Below the pieces are notes generated by a model. The model was not told the origin of the DNA and did no database searches. It was given only the letters and a program-made list of their open reading frames with translations. Positions 1-10,717 of a stretch of DNA of 64,000 nt are shown one piece after another. Both the position numbers and the translations under genes were made by a program. Position 1 is the first letter of the stretch, and each line of letters opens with the position of its first letter. The DNA is taken from NCBI RefSeq assembly GCF_018069925.1, contig NZ_JAGPXB010000010.1:56154-120153 (forward strand). The letters run 5' to 3'. This stretch comes from Flavobacterium erciyesense. GTDB lineage: Bacteria; Bacteroidota; Bacteroidia; Flavobacteriales; Flavobacteriaceae.

Positions 1-1403
1 CTCCAGAGCAAGCGCATGCAAGAGCAAGAGCTTCAGCTGATTCAGGAAGATTTTTACCAGGAACTCCAGAGTTTAAAAATGCTTTTGCTCAAGTTACCAA
101 CGAAGCAAGTGTTTTATCTGGTTCAAAATTGGTTGATAATTCTAAAATTTATCACTCAGATGTAAATTACAATTTCAAAGACATTATTAAAGTAGCAGAG
201 ATTCAAGTTGGAGGTTCTTTTAGACAATATGAATTGAATTCTTTTGGTCGTATTTACACAGATGCTAATGGACCAATTCGTTATGACGAGTACGGAATGT
301 ATACTCAAGTGATGAAAAAATTTATTGACGATCGATTGAAATTTACTGGGTCGCTTCGTTATGATAAAGCACAAAATTTTGATGGGAATTATTCTCCAAG
401 AGTGTCTTTGGTTTATTCTGCTGGGGAAAACAAAAATCATAATTTCAGAGGTTCATTCCAAACAGGTTTTAGAAATCCATCTACTCAAGATCAATACATT
501 GGTTTCAATGTTGGTAGTGCTATCTTGCTTGGGTCAGCTCCAGATAACTTAACTCGTTTTACAGAGACTTTACCAGTTAATGGTACTGTTGGTCAGGCTA
601 ACAATAATGGAAACGCTACAGTTACTATTGATGGAAGAAGAGCTTATGAGAATTCATATCTTGCTTCGTCTGTATTAGCATTTTCTGCTGCTGGAAACCC
701 AGCTTTACTTAAAAAAACAAATGCTGGTCTTGTTAAACCAGAAGAAGTGAAAGCTTTTGAATTAGGATATCGTTCTTTTATCAATAAAACTTCTATTGAT
801 ATTAATGGGTATTACAATATATACAACAACTTCATTGGAAACTTAAATGTGATTACTCCATTGTATGGTTTAGCACTAGATGGTGGTGGATTAACTAATC
901 CTGAAGGTCCAAAAGCGATACAAGCTTTACAAAGTGGTAATACAAGAACTTTTCAGTTATACACTAATACTCCAATTGAAATCGAGTCAATTGGTTTCGG
1001 AATTGGATTGTCTAGAAAAGTATACAAAGAATTTGAGATTGGAGCCAATTATAACTATGCTGAATTCAGTTTTGATCAATCAAAAGATCCAAGTTTTGAA
1101 GCTGGTTTCAATACTCCAAAACATAGAGTAAAGGCATCTATTGGAAATGAGAAATTATTTAAAAATTTTGGATTTAACGTAAGCGGAAGATGGAATAGTG
1201 AGTACTTATGGCAATCTTCTTTTGCTGATGGAGTTATCGCTTCAGCAACAGTTATCGATGCGCAATTGAATTATAATTTCCCATCTTTAAAATCAACATT
1301 CAAACTTGGAGCTTCAAATATTGGTGGTAAAGAATATGGTCAGGTTTTAGGAGCTGGTTTAATTGGTCAGCAGTATTTTGCATCTTGGACAATCAACCCA
1401 TAA
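1..1403 (+). CDS. TonB-dependent receptor, C-terminal part (5' end outside window)
   Basis: The frame is open from the first bases, so the gene begins upstream; about 466 codons are visible. The protein consists of alternating aromatic/polar strands typical of an outer-membrane beta-barrel. Recognisable pieces are a segment with RGSFQTGFRNPS (barrel strands after the plug), the LVKPEEVKAFELGYRS stretch that is characteristic of TonB-dependent receptors, and a C-terminal strand ending in FASWTINP. The N-terminal plug and TonB box are not in the window, so the substrate cannot be told. The SGNH lipoprotein gene follows after 28 bases and is probably co-transcribed. Family assignment is solid; specificity is unknown. 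Confidence 0.85.
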   Translation, partial: PEQAHARARASADSGRFLPGTPEFKNAFAQVTNEASVLSGSKLVDNSKIYHSDVNYNFKDIIKVAEIQVGGSFRQYELNSFGRIYTDANGPIRYDEYGMYTQVMKKFIDDRLKFTGSLRYDKAQNFDGNYSPRVSLVYSAGENKNHNFRGSFQTGFRNPSTQDQYIGFNVGSAILLGSAPDNLTRFTETLPVNGTVGQANNNGNATVTIDGRRAYENSYLASSVLAFSAAGNPALLKKTNAGLVKPEEVKAFELGYRSFINKTSIDINGYYNIYNNFIGNLNVITPLYGLALDGGGLTNPEGPKAIQALQSGNTRTFQLYTNTPIEIESIGFGIGLSRKVYKEFEIGANYNYAEFSFDQSKDPSFEAGFNTPKHRVKASIGNEKLFKNFGFNVSGRWNSEYLWQSSFADGVIASATVIDAQLNYNFPSLKSTFKLGASNIGGKEYGQVLGAGLIGQQYFASWTINP

Positions 1404-1431
1404 GCAATCATTCATAATAAAATAAATTACA

Positions 1432-2910
1432 ATGATAAAAAATTTCAAATGGCTATTATTTGCTTCGTTAGCATTTGTAGCGTGTAATAACGAAGAGGAA
1501 GTAGTGGTAGATGCTAACTCATCTGATGGAAAACCTTTAACAGCAGGTTCTGCGGTGGTGACTAAGTATGTTGCACTAGGGGATTCTTATGCGGCTGGTT
1601 TTAGTGATAATGCTCTTTTTAAAACAGCGCAAGAAGGTTCTTATGCAAACATTATTGCACAACAGTTTGCTTTAGCAGGAGGAGGTGAGTTCAAAACTCC
1701 CTTTATGAACGATAATACAGGAGGACTTTTGTTAAATGGTAATGTGATTCTTGGAACCAGATTGTTTTTTAATGGTGCGGCACCAGTTTCGGTTCCTGGA
1801 AGGCCTACAACAGAAGTAACGACTAAATTGACTGGGCCTTTCAATAATATGGGTGTTCCAGGTGCAAAGAGTTATCATTTGGTAGCTCCAAATTATGGTA
1901 ATGTAGCCGGTGTGGCTACTGGAGCTGCTAATCCGTATTTTGCACGATTTGCTTCAACAGCTGCAACAACTGTTGTTGCTGACGCTGTAGCTCAAGCGCC
2001 AACCTTCTTCTCTTTATGGATTGGTGGTAATGATGTTTTGGGTTATGCAACTTCTGGAGGTTCAGGAAGAAACCAAACAGGTAATTTAAATCCTGCTACC
2101 TATGCTAGTAATGATATTACAGATCCAAATGTTTTTGCAAGTGCGTTTAATGGAATTGTAAATGCTATGACTGCTAATGGAGCTAAAGGTGTTGTGGCTA
2201 ATTTGCCTTATGTAACGGCTTTGCCATATTTTACAACAGTACCTTTTAATCCAGTAAATTTAACAGCAACTGCAGCTGCACAGTTAAATACTGGATATGC
2301 AGCTTACAATGCAGGTTTACAATCAATGGTAAATGCTAATTTATTGACTGCTGCTGAAGCTACAAGAAGAACAATCAATTTTAAAGCTGGTGCCAATGCA
2401 GTAGTTATTGTAGATAGTTATTTAACTGACAGAACTTCTTTCAGTATTCCATCTTTCAGACATGCAACAGCTGATGATTTGATTGTTTTGCCAGCAAGTA
2501 GTTTTATTGGTACATTGGTAGGAGGGAATGCTGCTGCTGTTAACGGAGTTTCTGTACCTCTTGCTGATAACTGGGTTTTGTCAAAAGAAGAAATTGCTGA
2601 AGTAAAAGTAGCTACTGATGCCTACAATGCAACAATTCAATCAGTTGCAACTGCAAAAGGTTTAGCTTTCGTAGAATTGAAAGGTGTTACAGATAAATTA
2701 GCTAGTGGTGGTATTGTGTATAATGGTTTTAATACAACTTCTGCTTTTATTTTTGGAGGAATGTTCTCATTAGATGGAGTACACCCAAGTCCAAGAGGAT
2801 ATGCAATTATTGCTAATTTATTTACTGATGCTATAAATGTAAAATTTGGAGCTAACTTTAAAAACAAAAACGTAGGTACGTACCGCATTTTGTACCCTGC
2901 TTCGTTATAG
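1432..2910 (+). CDS. SGNH/GDSL-family hydrolase lipoprotein
   Basis: A 492-residue protein with a lipoprotein signal peptide (hydrophobic residues 7-17, lipobox cysteine at 18, followed by an acidic run that often accompanies surface export in Bacteroidota). The SGNH blocks are visible: block I GDSYAAG at 50-56 with nucleophile Ser52, block III GGND at 197-200, and block V DGVHPS with Asp448 and His451. Length is above the usual 200-400 residues because of inserted low-complexity segments. It is probably an esterase or lipase-type hydrolase anchored in the outer membrane. It lies 28 bases after a TonB-dependent receptor gene, suggesting a hydrolase-receptor pair. The true substrate cannot be deduced. 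Confidence 0.85.
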   Translation: MIKNFKWLLFASLAFVACNNEEEVVVDANSSDGKPLTAGSAVVTKYVALGDSYAAGFSDNALFKTAQEGSYANIIAQQFALAGGGEFKTPFMNDNTGGLLLNGNVILGTRLFFNGAAPVSVPGRPTTEVTTKLTGPFNNMGVPGAKSYHLVAPNYGNVAGVATGAANPYFARFASTAATTVVADAVAQAPTFFSLWIGGNDVLGYATSGGSGRNQTGNLNPATYASNDITDPNVFASAFNGIVNAMTANGAKGVVANLPYVTALPYFTTVPFNPVNLTATAAAQLNTGYAAYNAGLQSMVNANLLTAAEATRRTINFKAGANAVVIVDSYLTDRTSFSIPSFRHATADDLIVLPASSFIGTLVGGNAAAVNGVSVPLADNWVLSKEEIAEVKVATDAYNATIQSVATAKGLAFVELKGVTDKLASGGIVYNGFNTTSAFIFGGMFSLDGVHPSPRGYAIIANLFTDAINVKFGANFKNKNVGTYRILYPASL

Positions 2911-2941
2911 CTTAAAAATAAAATTTAGTTAATTAGGAAGG

Positions 2942-2972
2942 CCATCTGCAGTTTTGCAGGTGGTTTTTTTTT
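2942..2972 (+). terminator. Intrinsic terminator after the SGNH gene
   Basis: An 8-bp stem (CCATCTGC with GCAGGTGG, one T-G wobble) around a 6-base loop is followed by nine T residues. It ends the receptor-hydrolase transcript before atpD. Confidence 0.85.
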
Positions 2973-3052
2973 GAGGATTATGCGATGCTTTGATGGTTTT
3001 TGACTCATTTCTAGCATATCTATTAAAATACTCCAATTTTTATAAAAAATAA

Positions 3053-3082
3053 TTGATTTTATATTTTAAAAAATTATCTTTG
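3053..3082 (+). promoter_or_regulatory. Bacteroidota-type promoter of atpD-atpC
   Basis: TTG at 3053-3055, a 19-base spacer, then TATCTTTG at 3075-3082. This matches the TTG-N19-TAnnTTTG form known for the primary sigma factor of Flavobacterium and Bacteroides. The start codon follows 84 bases downstream, leaving a leader of about 75 nt. Confidence 0.75.
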
Positions 3083-3163
3083 CACACTGAAAAAAGTATT
3101 TAATCAATGTGTATTGGTTAGACTTCTTTCACAAACCTAAATAGCTATTTAATAAATACATAA

Positions 3164-4678
<1,515 letters not shown>

Positions 4679-4749
4679 AACGAGTTTACAGTTGATAGTA
4701 ACAGTTAGTAGTAACTGAAACTGAAAACTGAGACTGAAAACTTAAAAAT
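4679..4749 (+). repeat. Degenerate short-period repeat filling the atpD-atpC spacer
   Basis: Two near-identical 13-mers (ACAGTTGATAGTA and ACAGTTAGTAGTA, one indel apart) are followed by four units of ACTGAA(A) or ACTGAG(A). The spacer between these co-transcribed genes is therefore almost wholly built of 6-7 nt units. See the finding on spacer repeats. Confidence 0.6.
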
Positions 4750-5031
4750 ATGATTTTAGAAATAGTATCACCAGAGGCTAAATTGTTTTCAGGAGAAGTA
4801 ACTTCGGTTACTTTGCCAGGAGTAGATGGAAGTTTTCAAATCTTAAATAATCACGCTCCAATTGTTTCAATTCTTGAGAAAGGTGTGATTAAAATTGCAG
4901 CGGCAAACCTTACTTTAACAAAGGATGTTGCTAATAAGTTTACAAAACTGGATGCTCAAAACTATACTTTAGAGATTCATTCTGGGACTGTTGAAATGAA
5001 AGACAATAAAGTAATTGTTTTAGTTGATTAA
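4750..5031 (+). CDS. atpC: F1F0 ATP synthase subunit epsilon
   Basis: A 93-residue protein that corresponds to the N-terminal beta-sandwich domain of the epsilon subunit (LEIVSPEAKLFSGEV at the start, then LPGVDGSFQILNNHAPIVS). The C-terminal helical hairpin seen in about 130-residue epsilon subunits is missing, which is the normal short form in Bacteroidota. It forms part of the central stalk and couples rotation to the F1 head. It is transcribed with atpD. Confidence 0.93.
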   Translation: MILEIVSPEAKLFSGEVTSVTLPGVDGSFQILNNHAPIVSILEKGVIKIAAANLTLTKDVANKFTKLDAQNYTLEIHSGTVEMKDNKVIVLVD

Positions 5032-5049
5032 GTTCCTATTATAAATATC

Positions 5050-5083
5050 AAAAAAAGCCTAACTCATCGTTAGGCTTTTTTTA
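5050..5083. terminator. Bidirectional terminator between atpC and the GNAT gene
   Basis: AAAAAAAGCCTAAC, a five-base loop TCATC, and GTTAGGCTTTTTTT form a near-perfect hairpin with T-runs on both strands. It serves the converging atpC and acetyltransferase genes. Confidence 0.88.
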
Positions 5084-5623
5084 TTTCCAGTTCCATTGTA
5101 TGATGTTCCATTCGAGGTCGTGTTCAAGGTAAGTAGCAATAATTTTGAAACCTATTGCTTGATGTGCTTGCAGCGAACGTTGGTTTAGTGTTGCTACTTC
5201 GGTAATCAGTACATCAAATTCACCATGAAGTTGTTCTCTATAAAAGAGGTACAATGCTCTAAACACACCTTGCTTCCGATAGTCTTTTGAAATGCAAATT
5301 TGCCCCATTACAACGTATTTCGCTTCGCGAGCCACAAGTTGTTCTATTCTGGTAAATAGTGGCTGTAAAGCAGGTATTTCGGCTTTAAAACTAGGTAGCA
5401 TGACTAATGCAAATCCAATTACTTTTGTATGATCTTTGGCAATGATGTGCTTACAAGCATTATTCATTTTTTCAAGGAGACATACAGTATGTTGTACAGT
5501 CACAAAACCTTCCTTAGTTTTTTCTTCAGTAGAGAATTGTGAGCTACTATTTTGCAATTGTAATTCCCGTATTTGTTCTAGTTCCTCGAGTAAATTGGCC
5601 CTGCAATAAAGTATCGTATTCAT
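5081..5623 (-). CDS. GNAT-family N-acetyltransferase
   Basis: A 180-residue protein with the GNAT fold signature: a beta4 strand (YVVMGQICISKDY) leading into an acetyl-CoA pyrophosphate loop RKQGVFRAL near residue 120, and a late segment TEVATLNQRSLQAHQAIGFK typical of the final helix-strand of GNAT proteins. The loop has RKQGVF instead of the more usual RxxGxG/A, which is tolerated. The acceptor is unknown. It converges on atpC across a shared terminator and is separated by 42 bases from the PAP2 gene upstream on the same strand. Confidence 0.8.
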   Translation of the reverse strand: MNTILYCRANLLEELEQIRELQLQNSSSQFSTEEKTKEGFVTVQHTVCLLEKMNNACKHIIAKDHTKVIGFALVMLPSFKAEIPALQPLFTRIEQLVAREAKYVVMGQICISKDYRKQGVFRALYLFYREQLHGEFDVLITEVATLNQRSLQAHQAIGFKIIATYLEHDLEWNIIQWNWK

Positions 5624-5665
5624 AGTGTATTCGATAATGATGGTTTTATTCTAGAGGAGTTTTAA

Positions 5666-7222
5666 TTATTCTGCTCCATCAGTTTTGGCGCGTTGCACGG
5701 TTAGATTTCCAACTTTTTGTCCTAACTCCATTCCTTTTTCGCAATCGCTGCGGTAATGTATACAACCTAACATCCTTGATTCAGATGCTTCTTTGGCCAT
5801 AGCTTCAAAACTGGTTTTTTTACTCGGAATTAAATGAGATAATACGGTGCTTGCCGCTGCGCTAAATGTGGAATGGCCAGAAACGTAAGCTGGAAAATTG
5901 GGAACTCCAGTATTTGTTTTAATAGAAGGATCTATTTGTGTTGGCCTCGGGTTATAATAGGCATACTTGGCATCCCAACAGCTTATTGCTGCGTCCATCA
6001 TGGCGATATTTAGTAAGGCCATGTTTCTAGCCCAACGAACTTCGCTATAATTCAATTTAACAAAAGATTCTGCTGCAATTGCGTTCCAATGTCCTGGCGG
6101 AGTATAAGTGCCAATTCCATCTGCCCAAAATGTAACAATTTCCATATTTCTTCTGGTTTGATTTTGACTTATTGATTTGATTTCTGCTAATTCTTTTTTG
6201 AAAAGATCTGATTTAGTTGATGGTGGTGGCACTGGTCTATTTGCAATCACCATTTCGGGTGTCATAATAAATGATTTAACTTTCCCAAAAAAGGGTAGCA
6301 TTGGCGGACGAGCTGGCAATTCAAGAGATTTCCAAGGTGTTTCGCCTTTTGCAATTGTTTCATTTTCTAGTTGTGCCCATTGCGCTGGAGTTCCTATCGC
6401 GGCTCCTGCGCCATCAGAACTGGCTCTTGCAATAAACTTCGCTGCTATTTTTTTTCCTAAAGTTATTCCTGCATCAACATCACTTCGCACGTTTGCGCCT
6501 GCAATAATGCGATATAATTGGTGTTCAGCTGCTTTTTCTTGAATAAATGCAATTTCTGTTGGGAATAATAATTTGAGTAATTCTACTGTTACACCGCAGA
6601 TTGCACCGTCTTCAGAGGGATAGGAGGGTAATGTACTTTTAGGAACTAATACTTGCAATGCGTTGTCTTGCGTAAAGGGAGCAATTCTGCTAAACTGCTT
6701 TTTATAAAACCATGTTGCAACCAAAGCATCATGTTGTGCAGCGCTTACATATGCATAGGCCCTCGCTGCATACGGTGGGCTCGAAAAAGGAAACTCAGGA
6801 TTAGCAAAAGGATTTGCTGCTGATGGAGTTGGGTAGGTTCCGTCAGGATTTTGGTAGGGCGGTCGGTTGTGTTTGGCCACGAGTGCGCGCATAATTTCAT
6901 TCCAGCGTAATACGCCACCTACGCTCCAATAGCGAATGATTCTTTGTTGCTCAGCAGTAATATTAGCTTGGAAACTTTTTATTTCATTTATTTCTCTTGT
7001 AAATGCTGGGCTGTTACTGGCTATTGGAGCATCTAGCGAATATTCATTAGGGCTAGTTAATAAAAATGTTTTCCAAGCTCCTGCTTCTTCATCTTGTGAT
7101 ATCGGATTTAAAGCTTGAAATTCATTATTTCTCTCTTCTAGATCCTCATTGCATGAAGTGAAAATTATCGAAGAAATTACTGCTAAAAGATATATTGAGG
7201 TTTTTTTGAATGTACTTTTCAT
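5666..7222 (-). CDS. PAP2-superfamily (vanadium-haloperoxidase-like) lipoprotein
   Basis: A 518-residue protein with a lipoprotein signal (hydrophobic segment ending SIIFTSC, then acidic residues). The PAP2/vanadium haloperoxidase active site is complete: Lys419 and Arg426-Pro427 in KYAYYNPRP, SGH at 448-450, and Arg483, His489 and Asp493 in SRMLGCIHYRSD. The family includes acid phosphatases and haloperoxidases that bind phosphate or vanadate in the same pocket. The long N-terminal helical region resembles bacterial haloperoxidase-like proteins more than small lipid phosphatases. Its first codon overlaps the stop of the upstream barrel-like gene, so the two are translationally coupled. Phosphatase and haloperoxidase activities cannot be told apart from sequence alone. 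Confidence 0.82.
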   Translation of the reverse strand: MKSTFKKTSIYLLAVISSIIFTSCNEDLEERNNEFQALNPISQDEEAGAWKTFLLTSPNEYSLDAPIASNSPAFTREINEIKSFQANITAEQQRIIRYWSVGGVLRWNEIMRALVAKHNRPPYQNPDGTYPTPSAANPFANPEFPFSSPPYAARAYAYVSAAQHDALVATWFYKKQFSRIAPFTQDNALQVLVPKSTLPSYPSEDGAICGVTVELLKLLFPTEIAFIQEKAAEHQLYRIIAGANVRSDVDAGITLGKKIAAKFIARASSDGAGAAIGTPAQWAQLENETIAKGETPWKSLELPARPPMLPFFGKVKSFIMTPEMVIANRPVPPPSTKSDLFKKELAEIKSISQNQTRRNMEIVTFWADGIGTYTPPGHWNAIAAESFVKLNYSEVRWARNMALLNIAMMDAAISCWDAKYAYYNPRPTQIDPSIKTNTGVPNFPAYVSGHSTFSAAASTVLSHLIPSKKTSFEAMAKEASESRMLGCIHYRSDCEKGMELGQKVGNLTVQRAKTDGAE

Positions 7223-8130
7223 GATTGTTTTTTGTTAAAATTCAAGATGTAAAATAGGCCGCCATAAATAGAGGTTGTTTGCCCTACATTTCGACCATTT
7301 AAAGTGTAATTACAACCTGCTAAGAAGGATAATCTAGGATTTTGTTTTGGGCTGTATTTTGTAAAAACACCTGTTCGAAGTGCATTCATGGTATTGCTCG
7401 GGAAAGGCATATTATTGCTGGTAATGTCAAAACCTCCACTTTGAGTTACCATATTTTCCAAAGAGGCTTCGGCAATAAGGGTATTGGTTCGATATCCTAT
7501 TTTGTAGTTTACATTTATTACATCTGGCATATCTACTCTATTTGTGTAATATGGTTTTGTAGTAAAGTAGGAATTGCGATCAATCTCAATGGAAGCTCTT
7601 TTTACGTATGCGGCTGAAAAAGTAGTAAAAAAGCGTTTGTTTTGATAATCAGCTATCAAGCGTAGGGTGGCGGTTTTACTCTTTGCACCAATGCTTAATG
7701 GTAAAAAGTCTGCTGCATAATCTGATAAGGGTGTAGATAGCCCCAAAACTGTGTAGACTGTGTAGGCTGTTCTGTTTATTTTTCTTTTAAATGTAAGGTG
7801 TTTGAGAGACAACGTAAGATCTTGTACGCCCTCTTGTCCCGCTAAAGTACCTGCACTAGCTTTGGTTTTTACATAAGGTAGGCTGATTAGTACATTTAAT
7901 TTTTTCGTTAATCCGTAATTACCCATTACTGCCAAGGATGAACTATAAACGGTTCCTAAATTAAGATTTTCACGTTTAAAGTCACCTTCCCAATACTCAT
8001 TCCAGCTGTTGTGCTGATATACTGTTCCAAAACAGAAATAATTTTTACTCATAAATAATCCATCGGTTTCTGTTTGAGAAAACAAAAAAAGTGGAGCGAG
8101 TAGTAGTCCAAGTAAATATTTATTTTTCAT
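7219..8130 (-). CDS. Outer-membrane beta-barrel-like protein of unknown function
   Basis: A 303-residue protein with a cleavable signal peptide (KYLLGLLLAPLFLFSQ). The rest shows alternating hydrophobic strands with many Tyr, Asn and Thr, including a segment GNYGLTKKLNVLISLPYVK that resembles the barrel of phenol-degradation-type (MetA/transporter) outer-membrane proteins. The C-terminus ends in YGGLFYILNFNKK, compatible with a final barrel strand. It overlaps the PAP2-lipoprotein start by 4 bases, so the pair probably acts together at the outer membrane. I do not recognise a specific function. Confidence 0.65.
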   Translation of the reverse strand: MKNKYLLGLLLAPLFLFSQTETDGLFMSKNYFCFGTVYQHNSWNEYWEGDFKRENLNLGTVYSSSLAVMGNYGLTKKLNVLISLPYVKTKASAGTLAGQEGVQDLTLSLKHLTFKRKINRTAYTVYTVLGLSTPLSDYAADFLPLSIGAKSKTATLRLIADYQNKRFFTTFSAAYVKRASIEIDRNSYFTTKPYYTNRVDMPDVINVNYKIGYRTNTLIAEASLENMVTQSGGFDITSNNMPFPSNTMNALRTGVFTKYSPKQNPRLSFLAGCNYTLNGRNVGQTTSIYGGLFYILNFNKKQS

Positions 8131-8670
8131 TTTTAATTGCTGGGCTGGTTAATTTTTTGATCTTTTAAATGCAGAGATATATTTTTATGCTCAATTATCC
8201 TTTGTCTGCAGGACCTGATTTTGATTTTTATAGTGATCAAAATAAGAAGCATAAAATACGCATCACTTCTATACAAAAGAAGTTTTTTGTGTTTGATTTA
8301 AGTTACTAAAGAGTTGGTTTTTTAAAAAAAATAGTTCCCGAAAATCAATAGAACTCCATTAGATATTGGGTTGTTAAAAGCCTGATTTACTTGAATAGCT
8401 CTTTTGGTAAACACAAAATGGTATGTTTATTATCTGCTCAGTCAAATTTTTGTGTGTTGACTGTGCAGGATAGCTAAAGTTGCTGTTGCTTTTTTGTAAA
8501 ATGATATTTGCTAAAAACGGCTATAATGAAATAGTTGCCATACTTTAGATCAATAACAAGCTTAAAGCTAATGTTGTTGATTGCGCAAGCATTTAAGTTT
8601 AGCACATTTTTAAACAGCTAAAATTTATATTGTACAAAAAGTTAAGGTAAAATAGGTTTTAACAAAGAGC
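8131..8670. other. 540-base non-coding stretch
   Basis: AT-rich sequence between two minus-strand genes. I see no open frame of note, no RNA gene, no clear hairpin terminator and no exact TAnnTTTG promoter motif on the minus strand. It presumably holds the promoter of the barrel-like/PAP2 pair and the 3' region of the gene at 8671-9210. Confidence 0.5.
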
Positions 8671-9210
8671 TTAAACCAAATCCGGAGGTGAGAAGGGCAC
8701 AGACAGATAACCTGCAATTAAAAGCGGAGTGGGTGATACTGCAATTTCAGTAGTAGTTGCCTTGTTTTCTGGTGAAAATACTATGGCAGCTGTTGCTTGA
8801 GGAATATAATCTTTTAAGAAAGATTTCATCAGTTTTTTTAAAGGCGATTCTTTTGTGGCACCGCCATTAAACAATTGTTGATCAACAATATTTTGTAAGT
8901 CAGGATTTATTGATTCTTGATGTGAATTTGGGAGGTAATACAAGCTCAGAATATTGTTTTGAATTCTTTTTTTGAATATGTGATACGTTTTTTGGTCGAT
9001 AATTACATTTTCATTTACATATTCAAATTCAGTATCCTCTACAAACGAATATAAAGAAGCATTTAATTGAATAACTTGGTAATTGATATTGTCTTTTTTT
9101 TCAATCGCTGAAACCCATGCTTGTTCTTCCTGATAAGCAAACATCAGATAATAGCCCAGTACATTATAGAATAACGTAACTATCAGAAAAAGAGTAGCAA
9201 TCCGTTTCAT
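8671..9210 (-). CDS. Unknown membrane-anchored or exported protein
   Basis: About 179 residues when started at the ATG at 9210 (MKRIATLF), which directly precedes a hydrophobic segment (residues 4-22); an upstream in-frame start at 9228 would add six residues. The rest has no recognised domain. A proline-rich tail ends in SPPDLV. The N-terminus could be an uncleaved anchor or a signal peptide, since a helix with Tyr-Tyr-Leu-Met is followed by a charged stretch. It stands alone, diverging from bioF. Function unknown. Confidence 0.6.
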   Translation of the reverse strand: MKRIATLFLIVTLFYNVLGYYLMFAYQEEQAWVSAIEKKDNINYQVIQLNASLYSFVEDTEFEYVNENVIIDQKTYHIFKKRIQNNILSLYYLPNSHQESINPDLQNIVDQQLFNGGATKESPLKKLMKSFLKDYIPQATAAIVFSPENKATTTEIAVSPTPLLIAGYLSVPFSPPDLV

Positions 9211-9463
9211 ATGCTTCGAAAGTAGCAAACAATTGTGCAGACTGTTTTTTTTAAGATTGTTTTTAAGATTAAATTAACATAAATTTATGATTTTAATCAA
9301 TCGAAACCGTTTTCGTAAAAATATCCAGCTAACATTACGACTCTTCTTTTTTATCTGTTAAATTGCAATGAATTTTGTTTCATATAGCTCAAAACTCTTT
9401 CAGTGTTTTCTCAGCTAGAAGTAATGTGATAGAGTACCCTTTTGGATGAATTGACGCTTAAAA

Positions 9464-9493
9464 TTCAATTCATATAAAACTTGCTTATTTTTG
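9464..9493 (+). promoter_or_regulatory. Probable bioF promoter, very close to the start codon
   Basis: TTC at 9464-9466, 19 bases, then TATTTTTG at 9486-9493, close to TTG-N19-TAnnTTTG. Only seven bases separate the -7 box from the bioF ATG, so the transcript would be leaderless or nearly so. Confidence 0.5.
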
Positions 9494-9500
9494 TATCACC

Positions 9501-10670
9501 ATGAAAAAATTTCCTAAAAATCTTTTGGATAAACTGCAAACCAGAATGGAGCAGAATGCTTTGCGAATACTACCTTCTCCTTCAATGGCTATCGATTTTT
9601 CATCTAATGATTACTTAGGTTTTGCAGCATCTGAAACTCTTTTTCATCAAACTCATGATTATTTAGTTTCCAAGAATTTGCTTCAAAATGGCGCAACGGG
9701 TTCCCGTTTGTTATCAGGTAATCATGCGGTATATGCTACAACCGAAAATTATATTGCGCAATTTCATCAATCAGAAACCGCTTTGTTGTTCAATTCTGGT
9801 TACGATGCCAATGTTGGTTTTTTTGGTGCTGTACCGCAACGCAATGATGTAATCATATTTGATTCTTTATGTCATGCCTCTATTCGTGACGGAATTCAAA
9901 TGAGTGCTGCAAAATCGTATAAATTTGAACATAATAATCTCGAAAATTTAGAAGAACTCATCGCTAAAGCAAAAGCTACTCAACTATCTTCCTCCAGTAT
10001 TTATATTGTCACAGAATCTGTTTTTTCAATGGATGGAGATTGCCCTAATCTAGCTGAATTAGTGCAAATTGCCATTGATAATGACTGTTATTTGATCGTA
10101 GATGAGGCGCATGCATTGGGAGTGGTTGGCGAAAAAGGAGAAGGTTTGGTGCAAATGTTAGGTTTACAAGACCAAGTTTTTGCCCGTATCATGACTTTTG
10201 GTAAGGGTTTGGGCTGTCATGGAGCAGCCATTTTAGGTAGTGAATCTTTGAAAAATTATTTGGTTAATTTCGCCCGCAGTTTTATTTATACTACTGGTCT
10301 GTCGCCCCATTCAGTTGCCACAATTTTCATGGGATACAAGCAATTGGCCTCTGATGATGCAGTGCTTTTTAAACTCAGGAAAAACATTGATCATTTCAAT
10401 CAAATAAAAAATATGCTGGGCGTTAAGCCCTTGTTTGTTTACAGTAAATCAGCCATTCAATCGGCAATTATACCGGGTAATGATAAGGTAAAAATGATTG
10501 CTAAACAATTGCAAAATGAAGGTTTTGATGTAAAAGCCATCCTTTCGCCTACGGTACCAGAAGGGCAAGAACGCCTCCGTTTTTGTTTACACAGTTACAA
10601 CACAAAGGAACAAATTGAAAAAGTACTTACTTTACTAAGTGTGTACGTTTTTGAACAAAAAAAGATATAA
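9501..10670 (+). CDS. bioF: 8-amino-7-oxononanoate synthase
   Basis: A 389-residue PLP enzyme that condenses pimeloyl-thioester with alanine, the first step of the biotin ring pathway. The PLP-binding features are DEAHALG at 201-207 and the Schiff-base lysine Lys235 in MTFGKGLGCHGA. The FSSNDYLG motif at 33-40 is typical of alpha-oxoamine synthases. Adjacent bioD and bioA confirm bioF over the related KBL or HemA enzymes. The TATTTTTG box lies immediately upstream. Confidence 0.93.
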   Translation: MKKFPKNLLDKLQTRMEQNALRILPSPSMAIDFSSNDYLGFAASETLFHQTHDYLVSKNLLQNGATGSRLLSGNHAVYATTENYIAQFHQSETALLFNSGYDANVGFFGAVPQRNDVIIFDSLCHASIRDGIQMSAAKSYKFEHNNLENLEELIAKAKATQLSSSSIYIVTESVFSMDGDCPNLAELVQIAIDNDCYLIVDEAHALGVVGEKGEGLVQMLGLQDQVFARIMTFGKGLGCHGAAILGSESLKNYLVNFARSFIYTTGLSPHSVATIFMGYKQLASDDAVLFKLRKNIDHFNQIKNMLGVKPLFVYSKSAIQSAIIPGNDKVKMIAKQLQNEGFDVKAILSPTVPEGQERLRFCLHSYNTKEQIEKVLTLLSVYVFEQKKI

Positions 10671-10717
10671 TATTAAATACTGCTAGCATTTGCTTGTTGG
10701 ATAATTTTTTAAAAAGT

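Noticed and set aside
4679..4749. CRISPR-like short repeats in the atpD-atpC spacer
   Set aside because: Units are only 6-14 nt, imperfect and without spacers; nothing like a CRISPR array, and no cas genes are present.
6177..6542. 121-codon plus-strand frame inside the PAP2 gene
   Set aside because: Antisense shadow of a gene with a full active site; no family features.
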